NCBI GenBank assembly: GCA_937872445.1
Contig: CALMSL010000016.1
Location: 1-61,344 of the forward strand
DNA: 61,344 nt
Source of the DNA: an uncultured Microbacteriaceae bacterium
GTDB lineage: Bacteria > Actinomycetota > Actinomycetes > Actinomycetales > Microbacteriaceae
Direction: 5' to 3'
Shown: positions 24,778 through 32,866 of the stretch, in pieces
How positions within the stretch are numbered: the first letter of the stretch is position 1
Layout: the number at the start of each line of letters is the position of its first letter
The notes under the pieces: generated by a model
What the model saw: the letters and a program-made list of their open reading frames with translations, nothing else
The model's database searches: none
Told to the model about the DNA's origin: nothing
Position numbers and translations under genes: made by a program

Positions 24778-26105
24778 CGAGAGCTGACGAGCCAGAAGTG
24801 CACACGAGCACTGCACCGCGCTACGCCATCATCGGCGCTGGCCCGTCCGGTCTGGCCGGCGCGCGGACCTTCCAGAAGCACGGACTGGATTTCGACGGTT
24901 TCGAAGCGGCAAGCGAAGTTGGCGGGCTGTGGAATATCGACAACCCCCGCAGCACGATGTACGAGTCCGCGCACCTCATTTCCAGCCGGACGACCACCGA
25001 GTTCACCGAGTTCCCCATGCCCGACGGCACCCCCGACTATCCGGGACATAAGGCACTGCAGCAGTATTTTGTGGGTTTTTCACGCGAGTTCGACCTCGCC
25101 AGGCACTTTCGCTTCGACACGGAAGTGACCGGCATTGACCGCGTTGACGGCGGATGGCGCGTCACGTGGAAGGACAAGGCGGGCACCGGGAGCGCGATGT
25201 ACACGGGAGTCGTCCTCGCGAACGGCACTCTCGCGACACCGTCGGTCCCGAGCTTTCCCGGCACGTTTACCGGCGAACTCCTGCACAGCAGCCAGTACAA
25301 GTCTGCGGATGTTTTCCGCGGCAAGAGGGTGCTCATCATCGGCGCCGGCAACAGCGGTTGCGACATCGCCGTGGACGCGGTGCACCACGCGGCGAGCATC
25401 GATATGAGCGTGCGACGTGGCTACTATTTCGTGCCCCGATATCTTCTGGGCCGCCCGGCAGACACCCTGAACCCGAGTCGGATGCTTCCGGCGCGGGTCA
25501 AACAGTGGATAGATTCCCGATTTCTCAAGCTCTTTACGGGAGACCCCGTGAAGTTCGGGTTCCCGGAGCCGGACTATCGAATCTACGAGTCCCACCCGAT
25601 CGTCAACACCCTCGTACTCGGGCACCTCGGCCAGGGCGACCTGCGCATCCGCCCGGACATCGACCGCTTCGAGGGTACGACCGTGTACTTCACCGATGGG
25701 ACGAGCGACGACTACGACCTCGTGATGCTCGCCACCGGCTACGAGCTCGACTACGGGTTCATCGACAAGAGCCACCTGAACTGGACGGGCATGGCGCCCA
25801 CACTTTTCCTCAACATCTTCGGCTCGGACATCGGATCCACCACGTTCAATGGGGTGTACGTCCTCGGAATGGTGGAGGCCATCGGGCTCGGCTGGCAGGG
25901 CCGCTACGAGCAGGCCGAATTGCTTGCCCGCTATCTCGCGGCGGAACAGGCTACGCGGCACGGGTTCGAGGAGCTGGCGGCGAAACGGTGGCCGGACCTC
26001 ACCGGCGGCTACCACTACCTTGGGATCGAGCGGATGTCGTACTACGTGAACAAGGACGTTTATCGCCACGTGCTGAAGAAGCTGACCCGAACCCTGAAGG
26101 AGTAA
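24774..26105 (+). CDS. FMO-type flavin-dependent monooxygenase
   Basis: 443 residues from GTG 24774, overlapping the HMG-CoA synthase stop codon. FAD motif GAGPSG (21-26), NADPH motif GAGNSG (190-195), FMO fingerprint FxGxxxHxxxY at F165-H171-Y175 (FTGELLHSSQY) and LATGYELDYGF later. Class B flavoprotein monooxygenases oxygenate soft nucleophiles or perform Baeyer-Villiger reactions. Being coupled to an isoprenoid-precursor gene suggests a terpenoid substrate, but this is inference only. Confidence 0.9.
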   Translation: MTRADEPEVHTSTAPRYAIIGAGPSGLAGARTFQKHGLDFDGFEAASEVGGLWNIDNPRSTMYESAHLISSRTTTEFTEFPMPDGTPDYPGHKALQQYFVGFSREFDLARHFRFDTEVTGIDRVDGGWRVTWKDKAGTGSAMYTGVVLANGTLATPSVPSFPGTFTGELLHSSQYKSADVFRGKRVLIIGAGNSGCDIAVDAVHHAASIDMSVRRGYYFVPRYLLGRPADTLNPSRMLPARVKQWIDSRFLKLFTGDPVKFGFPEPDYRIYESHPIVNTLVLGHLGQGDLRIRPDIDRFEGTTVYFTDGTSDDYDLVMLATGYELDYGFIDKSHLNWTGMAPTLFLNIFGSDIGSTTFNGVYVLGMVEAIGLGWQGRYEQAELLARYLAAEQATRHGFEELAAKRWPDLTGGYHYLGIERMSYYVNKDVYRHVLKKLTRTLKE

Positions 26106-26107
26106 TC

Positions 26108-27031
26108 GTGAACATCGACGAAGTTGTTCTGAACTTCAACCCGACATCGCTTCTGGCGCTCGACATCGTGCTCGCGCTCATCATGTTCGGAATTGCCCTC
26201 GCGGTGAAAGTGGACGACTTCAAGGCGGTCCTGACGATGCCGAAAGCGATCGCCGTGGCGATCGGGGCGCAATTCATCCTGCTGCCGGCCGTGACGTTCG
26301 GGCTGACGCTTCTGCTGCAGGTGCAGGCGTCGATCGCGCTCGGGATGATCCTGGTTGCCTGCTGTCCGCCCGGCAACATCTCGCAAGTGCTCACGAATCA
26401 GGCGCGCGGAAACGTGGCGCTGTCCGTGTCGATGACGGCGGTCGGCAACGTCCTGGCGATTTTCCTGTTGCCGCTGAATTTCGCGTTCTGGGGCGGCCTG
26501 CACCCGACAGCATCCAAAATTTTCGAAGCGGTTCAACTGGATGCGTTCGACATGCTGCTGAAGATCGTGCTCATCATCGGATTGCCGTTCGTCGTCGGTG
26601 TGCTCATCGGGCACCGGTGGCCGAATGTCACGGCGAAAGTGCAGCCGTGGGTTCGCGGGATCAGCCTCGTCGCCCTGGTCGCGTTCATCGTGTTCGCGCT
26701 CGTCGGCAACTGGAGCTATTTCATGGCGTTCATCGGCGTCGTGCTGCTGGCCGTGTTCCTGCATGACTCGATCGCGCTCGCCCTCGGCTACGTGACGGCG
26801 CGCGCGTTCCGGCTCGACACCCCCAGCACGAAGGCGGTCACGTTCGAAGTGGGCATCCGCAACGCCGGGCTCGGCCTGGGGCTCGTATTCGCCTTCTTCG
26901 GCGGACTCGGCGGCATGGCCGTCGTCGCCGGATGGTGGGGGATCTGGGACATCGTCGCCGGGCTTATCCTCGCCACGGTGTGGTCGCGATTCACGCTGAG
27001 GAAAGCCGCGAGGGAAACCGTGCCGGCATGA
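26108..27031 (+). CDS. BASS-family (bile acid:sodium symporter) transporter
   Basis: 307 residues from GTG 26108, preceded by AAGGAG. About nine to ten membrane helices; LVACCPPGNISQVLTNQARGN and FEVGIRNAGLGLGL match the two crossover (Na+-binding) regions of the BASS fold. Members carry organic anions, including bile acids, steroid sulfates, pantoate and, in plastids, pyruvate. The start codon lies 2 bases after the monooxygenase stop and the end overlaps the SDR gene, so it belongs to the HMG-CoA synthase operon. Uptake of an organic anion feeding this pathway is inferred. Confidence 0.9.
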   Translation: MNIDEVVLNFNPTSLLALDIVLALIMFGIALAVKVDDFKAVLTMPKAIAVAIGAQFILLPAVTFGLTLLLQVQASIALGMILVACCPPGNISQVLTNQARGNVALSVSMTAVGNVLAIFLLPLNFAFWGGLHPTASKIFEAVQLDAFDMLLKIVLIIGLPFVVGVLIGHRWPNVTAKVQPWVRGISLVALVAFIVFALVGNWSYFMAFIGVVLLAVFLHDSIALALGYVTARAFRLDTPSTKAVTFEVGIRNAGLGLGLVFAFFGGLGGMAVVAGWWGIWDIVAGLILATVWSRFTLRKAARETVPA

Positions 27032-27996
27032 CCCGCGTCTACGTGACGGGCGGGAACGGGTTCCTCGGAAGCTCCGTCGTTTCCGGGCTCGCGGCGGCGA
27101 CGGGTACGGAGCTCGTGGTGAGCGGCGATGTGCGCGATCCGGCCCGTGCGGTGCCCGGCGTCGTGTACGAGCGGGCCGACATCACCCGTCGGGAGGATCT
27201 CGTCGGGCAGTTTCGCACCCACCGGATCGACACCGTCGTGCACCTTGCCGCGATCATGAACCCCGGGCCGCACATCACCAGAGAGCAGGAGTATCTCGTG
27301 GATGTGGAGGGCACGCGCAACGTGCTCGAAGCGTGTTTTGCCACCGGCGTGAAACGCATTGTCGTGTCGTCCAGCGGTGCCGCGTATGGCTACCACGCGG
27401 ACAATCCGGCGTGGATCACCGAGTCGGATGCCCTTCGCGGCAATCCGGAGTTCGCCTACTCCGACCACAAACGCATCGTCGAGGGTGTGCTCGCCGAAGC
27501 ACGCACCGAGCATCCGGAGCTTGAGCAGGTCATCTTCCGCATCGGCACGATCCTCGGGGCCACGGTCGACAACCAGATCACGGCGCTCTTCGAGCGCCGC
27601 CGGGTGCTTGCGATCGCCGGTTCGGACAGCCCGTTCGTGTTCATTTGGGATGAGGATGTCGTGGCGTGCATGGTGCGCGCCGCAACCGACGGTCCGGCCG
27701 GCATCTACAACCTCGCCGGGGATGGCGCCGTCACGGTGCACGAACTTGCCGCCGTGCTCGGCAAGAAGCTGCTCACGCTTCCCGCCTGGCTGCTCACCGC
27801 GGCGCTCGCCGTCGCGAAGCCGTTGCGGCTGACGCGCTACGGGCCGGAGCAGGTCGGATTCCTCCGCTACCGGCCGGTGCTCAGCAATGCCCGGTTGAAG
27901 GACGAATTCGGCTACACGCCGTCCAGGACGAGCAGGCGGGCGCTCGAGGCGTGGAAGGCCGCTCGCGTGGCGCGATTAGCCGCGGAGGCTTCGTAG
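27028..27996 (+). CDS. Extended SDR (NAD-dependent epimerase/dehydratase family)
   Basis: 322 residues from ATG 27028 (ATGA overlap with the transporter gene). The N-terminal motif is VYVTGGNGFLGSSVV, followed by HLAAIMNPG and SSSGAAYGY; the expected YxxxK appears as YSDHK. Family members act on nucleotide sugars, steroids or other secondary alcohols. Last gene of the HMG-CoA synthase-monooxygenase-transporter operon. Its final 21 bases overlap the 3' end of the convergent ribH gene. Confidence 0.88.
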   Translation: MTRVYVTGGNGFLGSSVVSGLAAATGTELVVSGDVRDPARAVPGVVYERADITRREDLVGQFRTHRIDTVVHLAAIMNPGPHITREQEYLVDVEGTRNVLEACFATGVKRIVVSSSGAAYGYHADNPAWITESDALRGNPEFAYSDHKRIVEGVLAEARTEHPELEQVIFRIGTILGATVDNQITALFERRRVLAIAGSDSPFVFIWDEDVVACMVRAATDGPAGIYNLAGDGAVTVHELAAVLGKKLLTLPAWLLTAALAVAKPLRLTRYGPEQVGFLRYRPVLSNARLKDEFGYTPSRTSRRALEAWKAARVARLAAEAS

Positions 27997-28458
27997 CAGT
28001 ACGGCCATCTCCAATGCGGCCAGGGCCGCCTCGGCGCCCTTGTCCTCCTTCGACCCCGGCAGTCCGGCGCGGTCGATGCCCTGCTGTTCATCATCGAGCG
28101 TGAGAACCCCGAAACCGACGGGTTTTCCGGTGTCGATCGCAACGCGGGTCAGACCATTCGTGGCCGCGTTCGACACGAAATCGAAGTGCGGCGTCCCGCC
28201 CCGGATGATGACGCCGAGCGCGACCACCGCATCCGCGCCCTCCTCGAGCGCCGCCTTGCACGCGACCGGCAGTTCGAAACTTCCCGGCACGCGCAGTTCG
28301 GTGATCTCGGCGCCGGAAGCATCGAGTATTCGATGCGCGCCGGCGAGCAGACCGCCAGCGATCAACTCGTGCCAACGGCCGGCGACGATCGTGATGTTCA
28401 GGCCGGAGCCGTCGACAACCTCGGACGCGGAATGATTGGGTGAACCTGCACCGCTCAC
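27976..28458 (-). CDS. ribH: 6,7-dimethyl-8-ribityllumazine synthase
   Basis: 160 residues. LNITIVAGRWHELI, VPGSFELPVACKAAL and GVIIRGGTPHFDFVSN are the active-site segments, the last including the catalytic His. It condenses 5-amino-6-ribitylaminouracil with 3,4-dihydroxybutanone phosphate. Last gene of the riboflavin operon, overlapping ribBA by 4 bases. Confidence 0.96.
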   Translation of the reverse strand: MSGAGSPNHSASEVVDGSGLNITIVAGRWHELIAGGLLAGAHRILDASGAEITELRVPGSFELPVACKAALEEGADAVVALGVIIRGGTPHFDFVSNAATNGLTRVAIDTGKPVGFGVLTLDDEQQGIDRAGLPGSKEDKGAEAALAALEMAVLLRSLRG

Positions 28459-29726
28459 GACTGGTGTCCTTTCGCTTCGATCAAAGGCTTGGTGCTGCCG
28501 GGGAACGTGTGGCCCATCCGGTCGCGCTTCGTGTCGAGGTAGTCGCGATTGAACTCCCCGGCGCCGACCAGGAGGGGAATCATTTCGCTCACCTGCACGC
28601 CGTGAGCGGCAAGCTGCTGGGCCTTGTCCGGGTTGTTTGTGAGCAGGCGCACCGAGTCGATGCCAAGATCCGCCAGAATCGCGACCGCCGCCCCGTAGTC
28701 GCGCTGGTCGGCCGGGAATCCGAGCGCGAGATTCGCGTCGAACGTGTCGAGACCGCTCTCCTGGAGCTTGTAGGCGCGCAGCTTGTTGACGAGCCCGATC
28801 CCGCGGCCCTCATGGCCGCGCAGGTAAATCAACACGCCACCCTCACGTTGGATGCGCTGAAGAGCTTCATGCAGTTGGGGCCCGCACTCGCACTTGAGCG
28901 AACCGAACACCTCCCCGGTGAGGCACTCGGAGTGCACCCGGACGAGAGCGTCGTCGCCGGGCTTTCCCGAAATCACCGCGACATGGTCGGCGCCCGTCAT
29001 GCGGTCGCGGTACGCGCGCATCCGAAAGCTGCCGTACGCGGTGGGCACTGTGGTCTCCACCTCAAAGATCACGCGGGACGATTCCGGAATGGGGGTTGCC
29101 CCGCCCGACGAGGCGGTACCGTGCGCGTTCAGGAAATCGATGAGGTCTGCGATCGCAATCACGACGACATCTTCCGCCGCGCCGAATTCGAGAAGCTCCG
29201 GCAGGCGCATCATTTCGCCGTCATCGAGCACAATCTCGCCGATCGCGCCGACCGGGGACAGCCCGGCAAGTTTCATCAGGTCGACGGCAGCCTCCGTGTG
29301 GCCGGCACGTTCGAGCACACCGCCATCCTTGGCTCGCAGCGGCAGAATGTGGCCGGGCCGGATGATGCTCGCCGGAGTAGAGGTCGGGTCGGCCAGCACC
29401 CGCAGCGTGTGCGCCCGGTCGGAGGCGCTGATGCCCGTGCTGAACCGGTCGGCCGCGTCCACGGACACCGTGTAGTTCGTGCCGCGCGGGTCCTCGTTGT
29501 CGGCCACCATGACGGGCAGCTTCAGCCGATCCGCGAGCTCGTTCGGCATGGGCGCGCACAGGTAACCGGACGTGTGGCGCACCATCCACGCGATCCACTC
29601 CTGGCTCGCGAGTTGCGCCGAGATGATCACGTCGCCCTCGTTCTCGCGACCTTCATCGTCCACGACGATCACCGGCTTGCCGCGCCGCAGCTCGTCGAGT
29701 GCTGTGGGGATATCTGCAAGGCTCAT
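28455..29726 (-). CDS. ribBA: RibBA: DHBP synthase / GTP cyclohydrolase II
   Basis: 423 residues, bifunctional. The N-terminal half (about 1-205) is 3,4-dihydroxy-2-butanone-4-phosphate synthase with the acidic VVDDEGRENEGD motif and RPGHILPL. The C-terminal half is GTP cyclohydrolase II with the three zinc-binding Cys in SECLTGEVFGSLKCECGPQL and GHEGRGIGL. It supplies both precursors of lumazine. Coupled by ATGA overlaps to ribE upstream and ribH downstream. Confidence 0.96.
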   Translation of the reverse strand: MSLADIPTALDELRRGKPVIVVDDEGRENEGDVIISAQLASQEWIAWMVRHTSGYLCAPMPNELADRLKLPVMVADNEDPRGTNYTVSVDAADRFSTGISASDRAHTLRVLADPTSTPASIIRPGHILPLRAKDGGVLERAGHTEAAVDLMKLAGLSPVGAIGEIVLDDGEMMRLPELLEFGAAEDVVVIAIADLIDFLNAHGTASSGGATPIPESSRVIFEVETTVPTAYGSFRMRAYRDRMTGADHVAVISGKPGDDALVRVHSECLTGEVFGSLKCECGPQLHEALQRIQREGGVLIYLRGHEGRGIGLVNKLRAYKLQESGLDTFDANLALGFPADQRDYGAAVAILADLGIDSVRLLTNNPDKAQQLAAHGVQVSEMIPLLVGAGEFNRDYLDTKRDRMGHTFPGSTKPLIEAKGHQS

Positions 29727-30439
29727 TGTGTGGCTCCTTGGTCACTTGTGGTGGTCGTGGGGGGAGCGGTCAAGGGGTCGTGCCCAAGGATGCCCGCCGA
29801 ACCCGCGACCCCTTGACCGCTCCCCCCACGACCGTCCAATGTGATGTCCAGCAGGCGCGCGACGTGGCGCGCGAGGATGTCGGTTTCGACGTTGACGAGG
29901 TCGCCCGGCTGTTTCGTGCCGAGGGTGGTCACGGCGAGGGTCTCGGGGATGAGGGACACCTCGAACCAGTCGGAGTCACCGTCGCGGCCGACGGCGCTGA
30001 CGGTGAGGGAAACGCCATCCAGGGCGATGGAGCCCTTGCGCACGACGAGGGGCGCAAGCTCTGCGGCGAGACTGAAACGCACCACCCGCCAGGCGCTTCC
30101 CTCGGTGACGGCGAGCACCGTGGCTGTGCCGTCGATGTGGCCCTGCACGATGTGCCCGCCGAGCCGGTCGCCGACTTTCGTGGCCCGTTCGATGTTGACG
30201 GGGTCACCCGGCTGCGGATTCGTGAACGTGCTCATGCGGATGGTCTCGGCCATGACATCAGCGGTGAACCAGTCCGCGCCCTGGTCGACGACGGTCAGGC
30301 ACACACCGCTCACAGCAATCGAGTCGCCGTGGCCGGCATCCGATACCGCAAGCGGTGCGCGCACAGTCAGGCGTGCGGCATCGCTCGACTGTTTCCAGTC
30401 GACGACTTCGCCGAGTTCCTCGATAATTCCCGTGAACAT
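29723..30439 (-). CDS. ribE: Riboflavin synthase, alpha chain, with repeat-encoded C-terminal tail
   Basis: 238 residues. Two homologous barrel domains begin MFTGIIEELGEVV and GHIVQGHIDGTATV; dismutation of two lumazines gives riboflavin. Usual length is about 200-215 residues. The extra tail (about 203-229, rich in G, P and T, including GRGGSGQGVAGSAG) is encoded by the 81-base palindrome at 29753-29833. The frame remains open through it and keeps the ATGA overlap with ribBA. Core motifs are intact, so the enzyme is probably functional. Confidence 0.95.
   Translation of the reverse strand: MFTGIIEELGEVVDWKQSSDAARLTVRAPLAVSDAGHGDSIAVSGVCLTVVDQGADWFTADVMAETIRMSTFTNPQPGDPVNIERATKVGDRLGGHIVQGHIDGTATVLAVTEGSAWRVVRFSLAAELAPLVVRKGSIALDGVSLTVSAVGRDGDSDWFEVSLIPETLAVTTLGTKQPGDLVNVETDILARHVARLLDITLDGRGGSGQGVAGSAGILGHDPLTAPPTTTTSDQGATQ
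29753..29833. repeat. Long perfect palindrome, family D, inside the 3' end of ribE
   Basis: Arms 29753-29780 and 29806-29833 are perfect 28-base inverted repeats (the arm begins GGTCGTGGGGGGAGCGGTCA) with a 25-base loop. It is translated as part of ribE. The very stable GC-rich hairpin lies just before the ribBA start and could affect transcription, mRNA decay or translation of the last two rib genes. Confidence 0.95.
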
Positions 30440-30441
30440 GG

Positions 30442-31491
30442 TTACCTTTCCTCAGCGGCGGACGGCCGTGCCCGGACGAGAACGTCGTCGCCGATCCGCT
30501 CGACCCCCAGAATGTCCAACCGCCGCGCGCCCGCCAGTGTTCCGACCCCGATATCGCCGAGCGCGAACCGGTCGCCGCCGAGGAGCACCGGGGCGAGGTA
30601 GATGAGGTACTCGTCGACGAGCCCCGCCGAAACGAAGGCACTTGCGAGGGTCGGGCCGCCCTCGACGAATGCGCGGCGAACCCCGCGGGCAAAGAGTTCG
30701 CTCAGAATCGTGTCAAGGTCGCGAGTGCCCGGGGCGAAAAGCGGTTGCGGATGGCCGTGCAGTCGCGCGTCGGCAGGTACCGCACGCTCGCCCACGACCA
30801 CAGGGATCGGCTGTTCGGGGAGAAGGTCGCCGTTGGCGTTTCGCGCCGTGAGGCTGGGGTCGTCGGCCAGTACGGTCCCCGTGCCGACGAGGATCGCGTC
30901 GGCTGCGGCGCGCTGCGCGTGAACGTGCGCTCGTGCGGCTTCGCCTGTGATCCATTGGCTCGAGCCATCCGCTGCGGCCGCCCTGCCGTCGAGGCTCGAC
31001 GCCCACTTGAGCGTGACGTAGGGGCGTCCGCGGCGTACGGCGGTGAGCCACGGGTGCAGAAACTGCGACACCTCGTCGGCCAGCACCCCGTGCGTCACGA
31101 CAACGCCCGCCTCGCGCAAGCGGGCAGCGCCGCCTTTCGCCGCAGGGTTGGGGTCGCTGACCGCGTAATAAACCTGGGCCACGCCCGCACCGATCAGAGC
31201 TTCGCTGCAGGGGCCGGTTTGCCCGTAGTGGTTGCAGGGTTCGAGCGTGACGACGGCCGTGGCGCCACGAGTGTCATCGGCCGTCAGCTTCGTGAGCGCG
31301 TCGACTTCGGCGTGGGGCGTGCCGAGGCCCCGGTGCCATCCTTCGGCCATGATGTCACCCGCGGGGGAGAGGATGACGCAGCCGACCTGCGGATTGGCGC
31401 CCCTCGCCGGTCCGCGTGCAGCGAGTTCGAGGGCGCGACGCATCGCATCCTCGATGAGCGGCGTGGCGCGCTCCTCGTGCTGTGCTGACAT
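30442..31491 (-). CDS. ribD: RibD: pyrimidine deaminase / reductase
   Basis: 349 residues from the ATG at 31491, preceded by GAGGG; the frame extends a further 32 codons but those run into the FMN riboswitch. The N-terminal deaminase has the zinc motif HAEVDAL and PCNHYGQTGPC. The C-terminal reductase has LKWASSLDGR, SQWITG and FVEGGPTLASAF. First gene of the riboswitch-controlled rib operon; its stop is 2 bases from the ribE start. Confidence 0.95.
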   Translation of the reverse strand: MSAQHEERATPLIEDAMRRALELAARGPARGANPQVGCVILSPAGDIMAEGWHRGLGTPHAEVDALTKLTADDTRGATAVVTLEPCNHYGQTGPCSEALIGAGVAQVYYAVSDPNPAAKGGAARLREAGVVVTHGVLADEVSQFLHPWLTAVRRGRPYVTLKWASSLDGRAAAADGSSQWITGEAARAHVHAQRAAADAILVGTGTVLADDPSLTARNANGDLLPEQPIPVVVGERAVPADARLHGHPQPLFAPGTRDLDTILSELFARGVRRAFVEGGPTLASAFVSAGLVDEYLIYLAPVLLGGDRFALGDIGVGTLAGARRLDILGVERIGDDVLVRARPSAAEER

Positions 31492-31570
31492 CCAATCCCT
31501 CGTCTTCTCGACGCACGGACTCCGGGAACGCGGGCGCGAACGCCTGGCGCTGTGCACGCTCGCGCGAACA

Positions 31571-31720
31571 CTCGTGCTTCCTTCCATCCGGACTGAGAAC
31601 CATCTTCAGTTCATAACCGTCGGTCCCGGAATTCCACCGGCTCAACCGTTCTCAGCCTCAGCCGATCGCGGGTCGCGGACTATCACCGCCGGTTCGGATT
31701 TTCACCGACCCCGGAGCACG
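31571..31720 (-). ncRNA. FMN riboswitch (RFN element) upstream of ribD
   Basis: On the minus strand the conserved RFN blocks occur in order: GGGGTCGGTGAAAATCC, GAACCGGCGGTGATAGTCC, GCGACCCGC, then GCCGGTGGAATTCCGG, GACCGACGGTTA and AGTCCGGATGGAAG. The outer stem pairs CGTGCT (31715-31720) with AGCACG (31571-31576). It ends 80 bases before the ribD start. FMN binding is expected to shut off the ribD-ribE-ribBA-ribH operon, by translation or transcription control; an expression-platform hairpin was not resolved. Confidence 0.96.
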
Positions 31721-31765
31721 TACTTCCTGAAGTCTACCGCGCTGGGCAACCGAATCGCCGAGCCC

Positions 31766-32773
31766 TTACGCCTTCGGCAGCAGCCCGACCCGGTCGTACA
31801 CTTTCGCGAGCGTCTCGTTCGCAATGGATGCGGCACGGTTCGCGTTGCCGGCGAGCACGCGGTCGAGTTCTGCGGGGTCATCGAGCAGCTCGAGTGTTCG
31901 TGCTCGCACTGGCGCAAACGTCTCCACGACGACGTCGGCAAGATCCTTCTTGAGATCCCCGTAACCACGTCCCGCGTACTCATCTTCGAGGTCGGCAATC
32001 GTCTTCCCCGCGAGCACCGAATAGATGGTGAGCAGGTTGGCGACGCCGGGCTTCTCGTCACGGTCGAAGCGGATCTCCCGCCCCGCATCCGTGACAGCAG
32101 ACTTGATCTTCTTCGCGGTTACCGACGGCTCATCCAGCATCCACACGACGCCGGCGTCGCTGGATGCCGTCTTGCTCATCTTTACGTCGGGCGCCTGAAG
32201 GTCGTAGATGCGCGCGGTTTCCTTCAGAATCACCGCTTCGGGCATGGTGAGGGTTTCGCCGTAGCGGGAATTGAACCGCCCGACGAGGTCGCGGGTGAGT
32301 TCGACGTGCTGCCGCTGGTCGTCGCCCACCGGCACCGCGACGGCGTCGTACAGGACGATGTCGGCGGCCATGAGCATCGGGTACGCGAAGAGGCCGACCG
32401 TGGTTTTGTCGGCGCCAAGCTTGGCGGACTTGTCCTTGAACTGGGTCATTCGGCTCGCCTCGCCGAAACCGGTGATGGTATTGAGCACCCATGCGAGTTC
32501 GGCGTGCGCGGGAACCTGCGACTGCACGAACAGGGTGGATGCTTCCGGGTCGATTCCCGCCGCGATGTACTGCGCGCCGGTGCGTCGCGTGTTCGCCCGC
32601 AGCTCTTCCGGATCCTTCCGTTCGACGAGCGCGTGCAGGTCGACGATGCAGTAAATGGCGTCGTAGGCGGTTTGCAGGTCCTTCCACTGCAGCAGCGCAC
32701 CGATGTAGTTTCCGATGTGGAGGCTGTTCGCGGAGGGCTGCATGCCTGAGAACAGGCGGGGTTTCGACGTCAT
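31766..32773 (-). CDS. trpS: Tryptophanyl-tRNA synthetase
   Basis: 335 residues, class I synthetase. The HIGH-equivalent is [11 protein letters not shown] near residue 17 and the second signature is KMSKT near residue 198; [19 protein letters not shown] is typical of bacterial TrpS. It attaches tryptophan to tRNA(Trp). It ends only 45 bases before the FMN riboswitch in the same direction, so the rib promoter must lie in that gap or inside trpS, or the operon is partly read through from trpS. Confidence 0.97.
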   Translation of the reverse strand: MTSKPRLFSGMQPSANSLHIGNYIGALLQWKDLQTAYDAIYCIVDLHALVERKDPEELRANTRRTGAQYIAAGIDPEASTLFVQSQVPAHAELAWVLNTITGFGEASRMTQFKDKSAKLGADKTTVGLFAYPMLMAADIVLYDAVAVPVGDDQRQHVELTRDLVGRFNSRYGETLTMPEAVILKETARIYDLQAPDVKMSKTASSDAGVVWMLDEPSVTAKKIKSAVTDAGREIRFDRDEKPGVANLLTIYSVLAGKTIADLEDEYAGRGYGDLKKDLADVVVETFAPVRARTLELLDDPAELDRVLAGNANRAASIANETLAKVYDRVGLLPKA

Positions 32774-32813
32774 GGGTTCATTCTTTCAGGATTAGGTACG
32801 TAGTTTGGCGCGC

Positions 32814-32861
32814 CTCCCTTCGAGAGCCTCAGGGCAAGCCTTCGAGAGCCTCAGGGAGCGG
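32814..32861. repeat. Palindromic repeat, family A, tandem copies (A4)
   Basis: CTCCCTTCGAGAGCCTCAGGG (first 20 of the unit, 32814-32834) is directly repeated at 32839-32861, in the gap between xthA and trpS. Unlike A1 and A2 these copies are head-to-tail, and the second starts 5 bases before and ends 5 bases from the xthA stop codon region (stop at 32867). Confidence 0.85.
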
Positions 32862-32866
32862 CGGCG

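Noticed and set aside
27976-27996. Overlap of the SDR and ribH 3' ends as a sign of misannotation
   Set aside because: Both frames end cleanly with conserved C-terminal parts; short convergent overlaps are common in compact genomes.
31492-31587. A 32-residue N-terminal extension of RibD
   Set aside because: It would be translated from within the FMN riboswitch, is Arg/Ser-rich and unlike RibD; ATG 31491 has a ribosome binding site.
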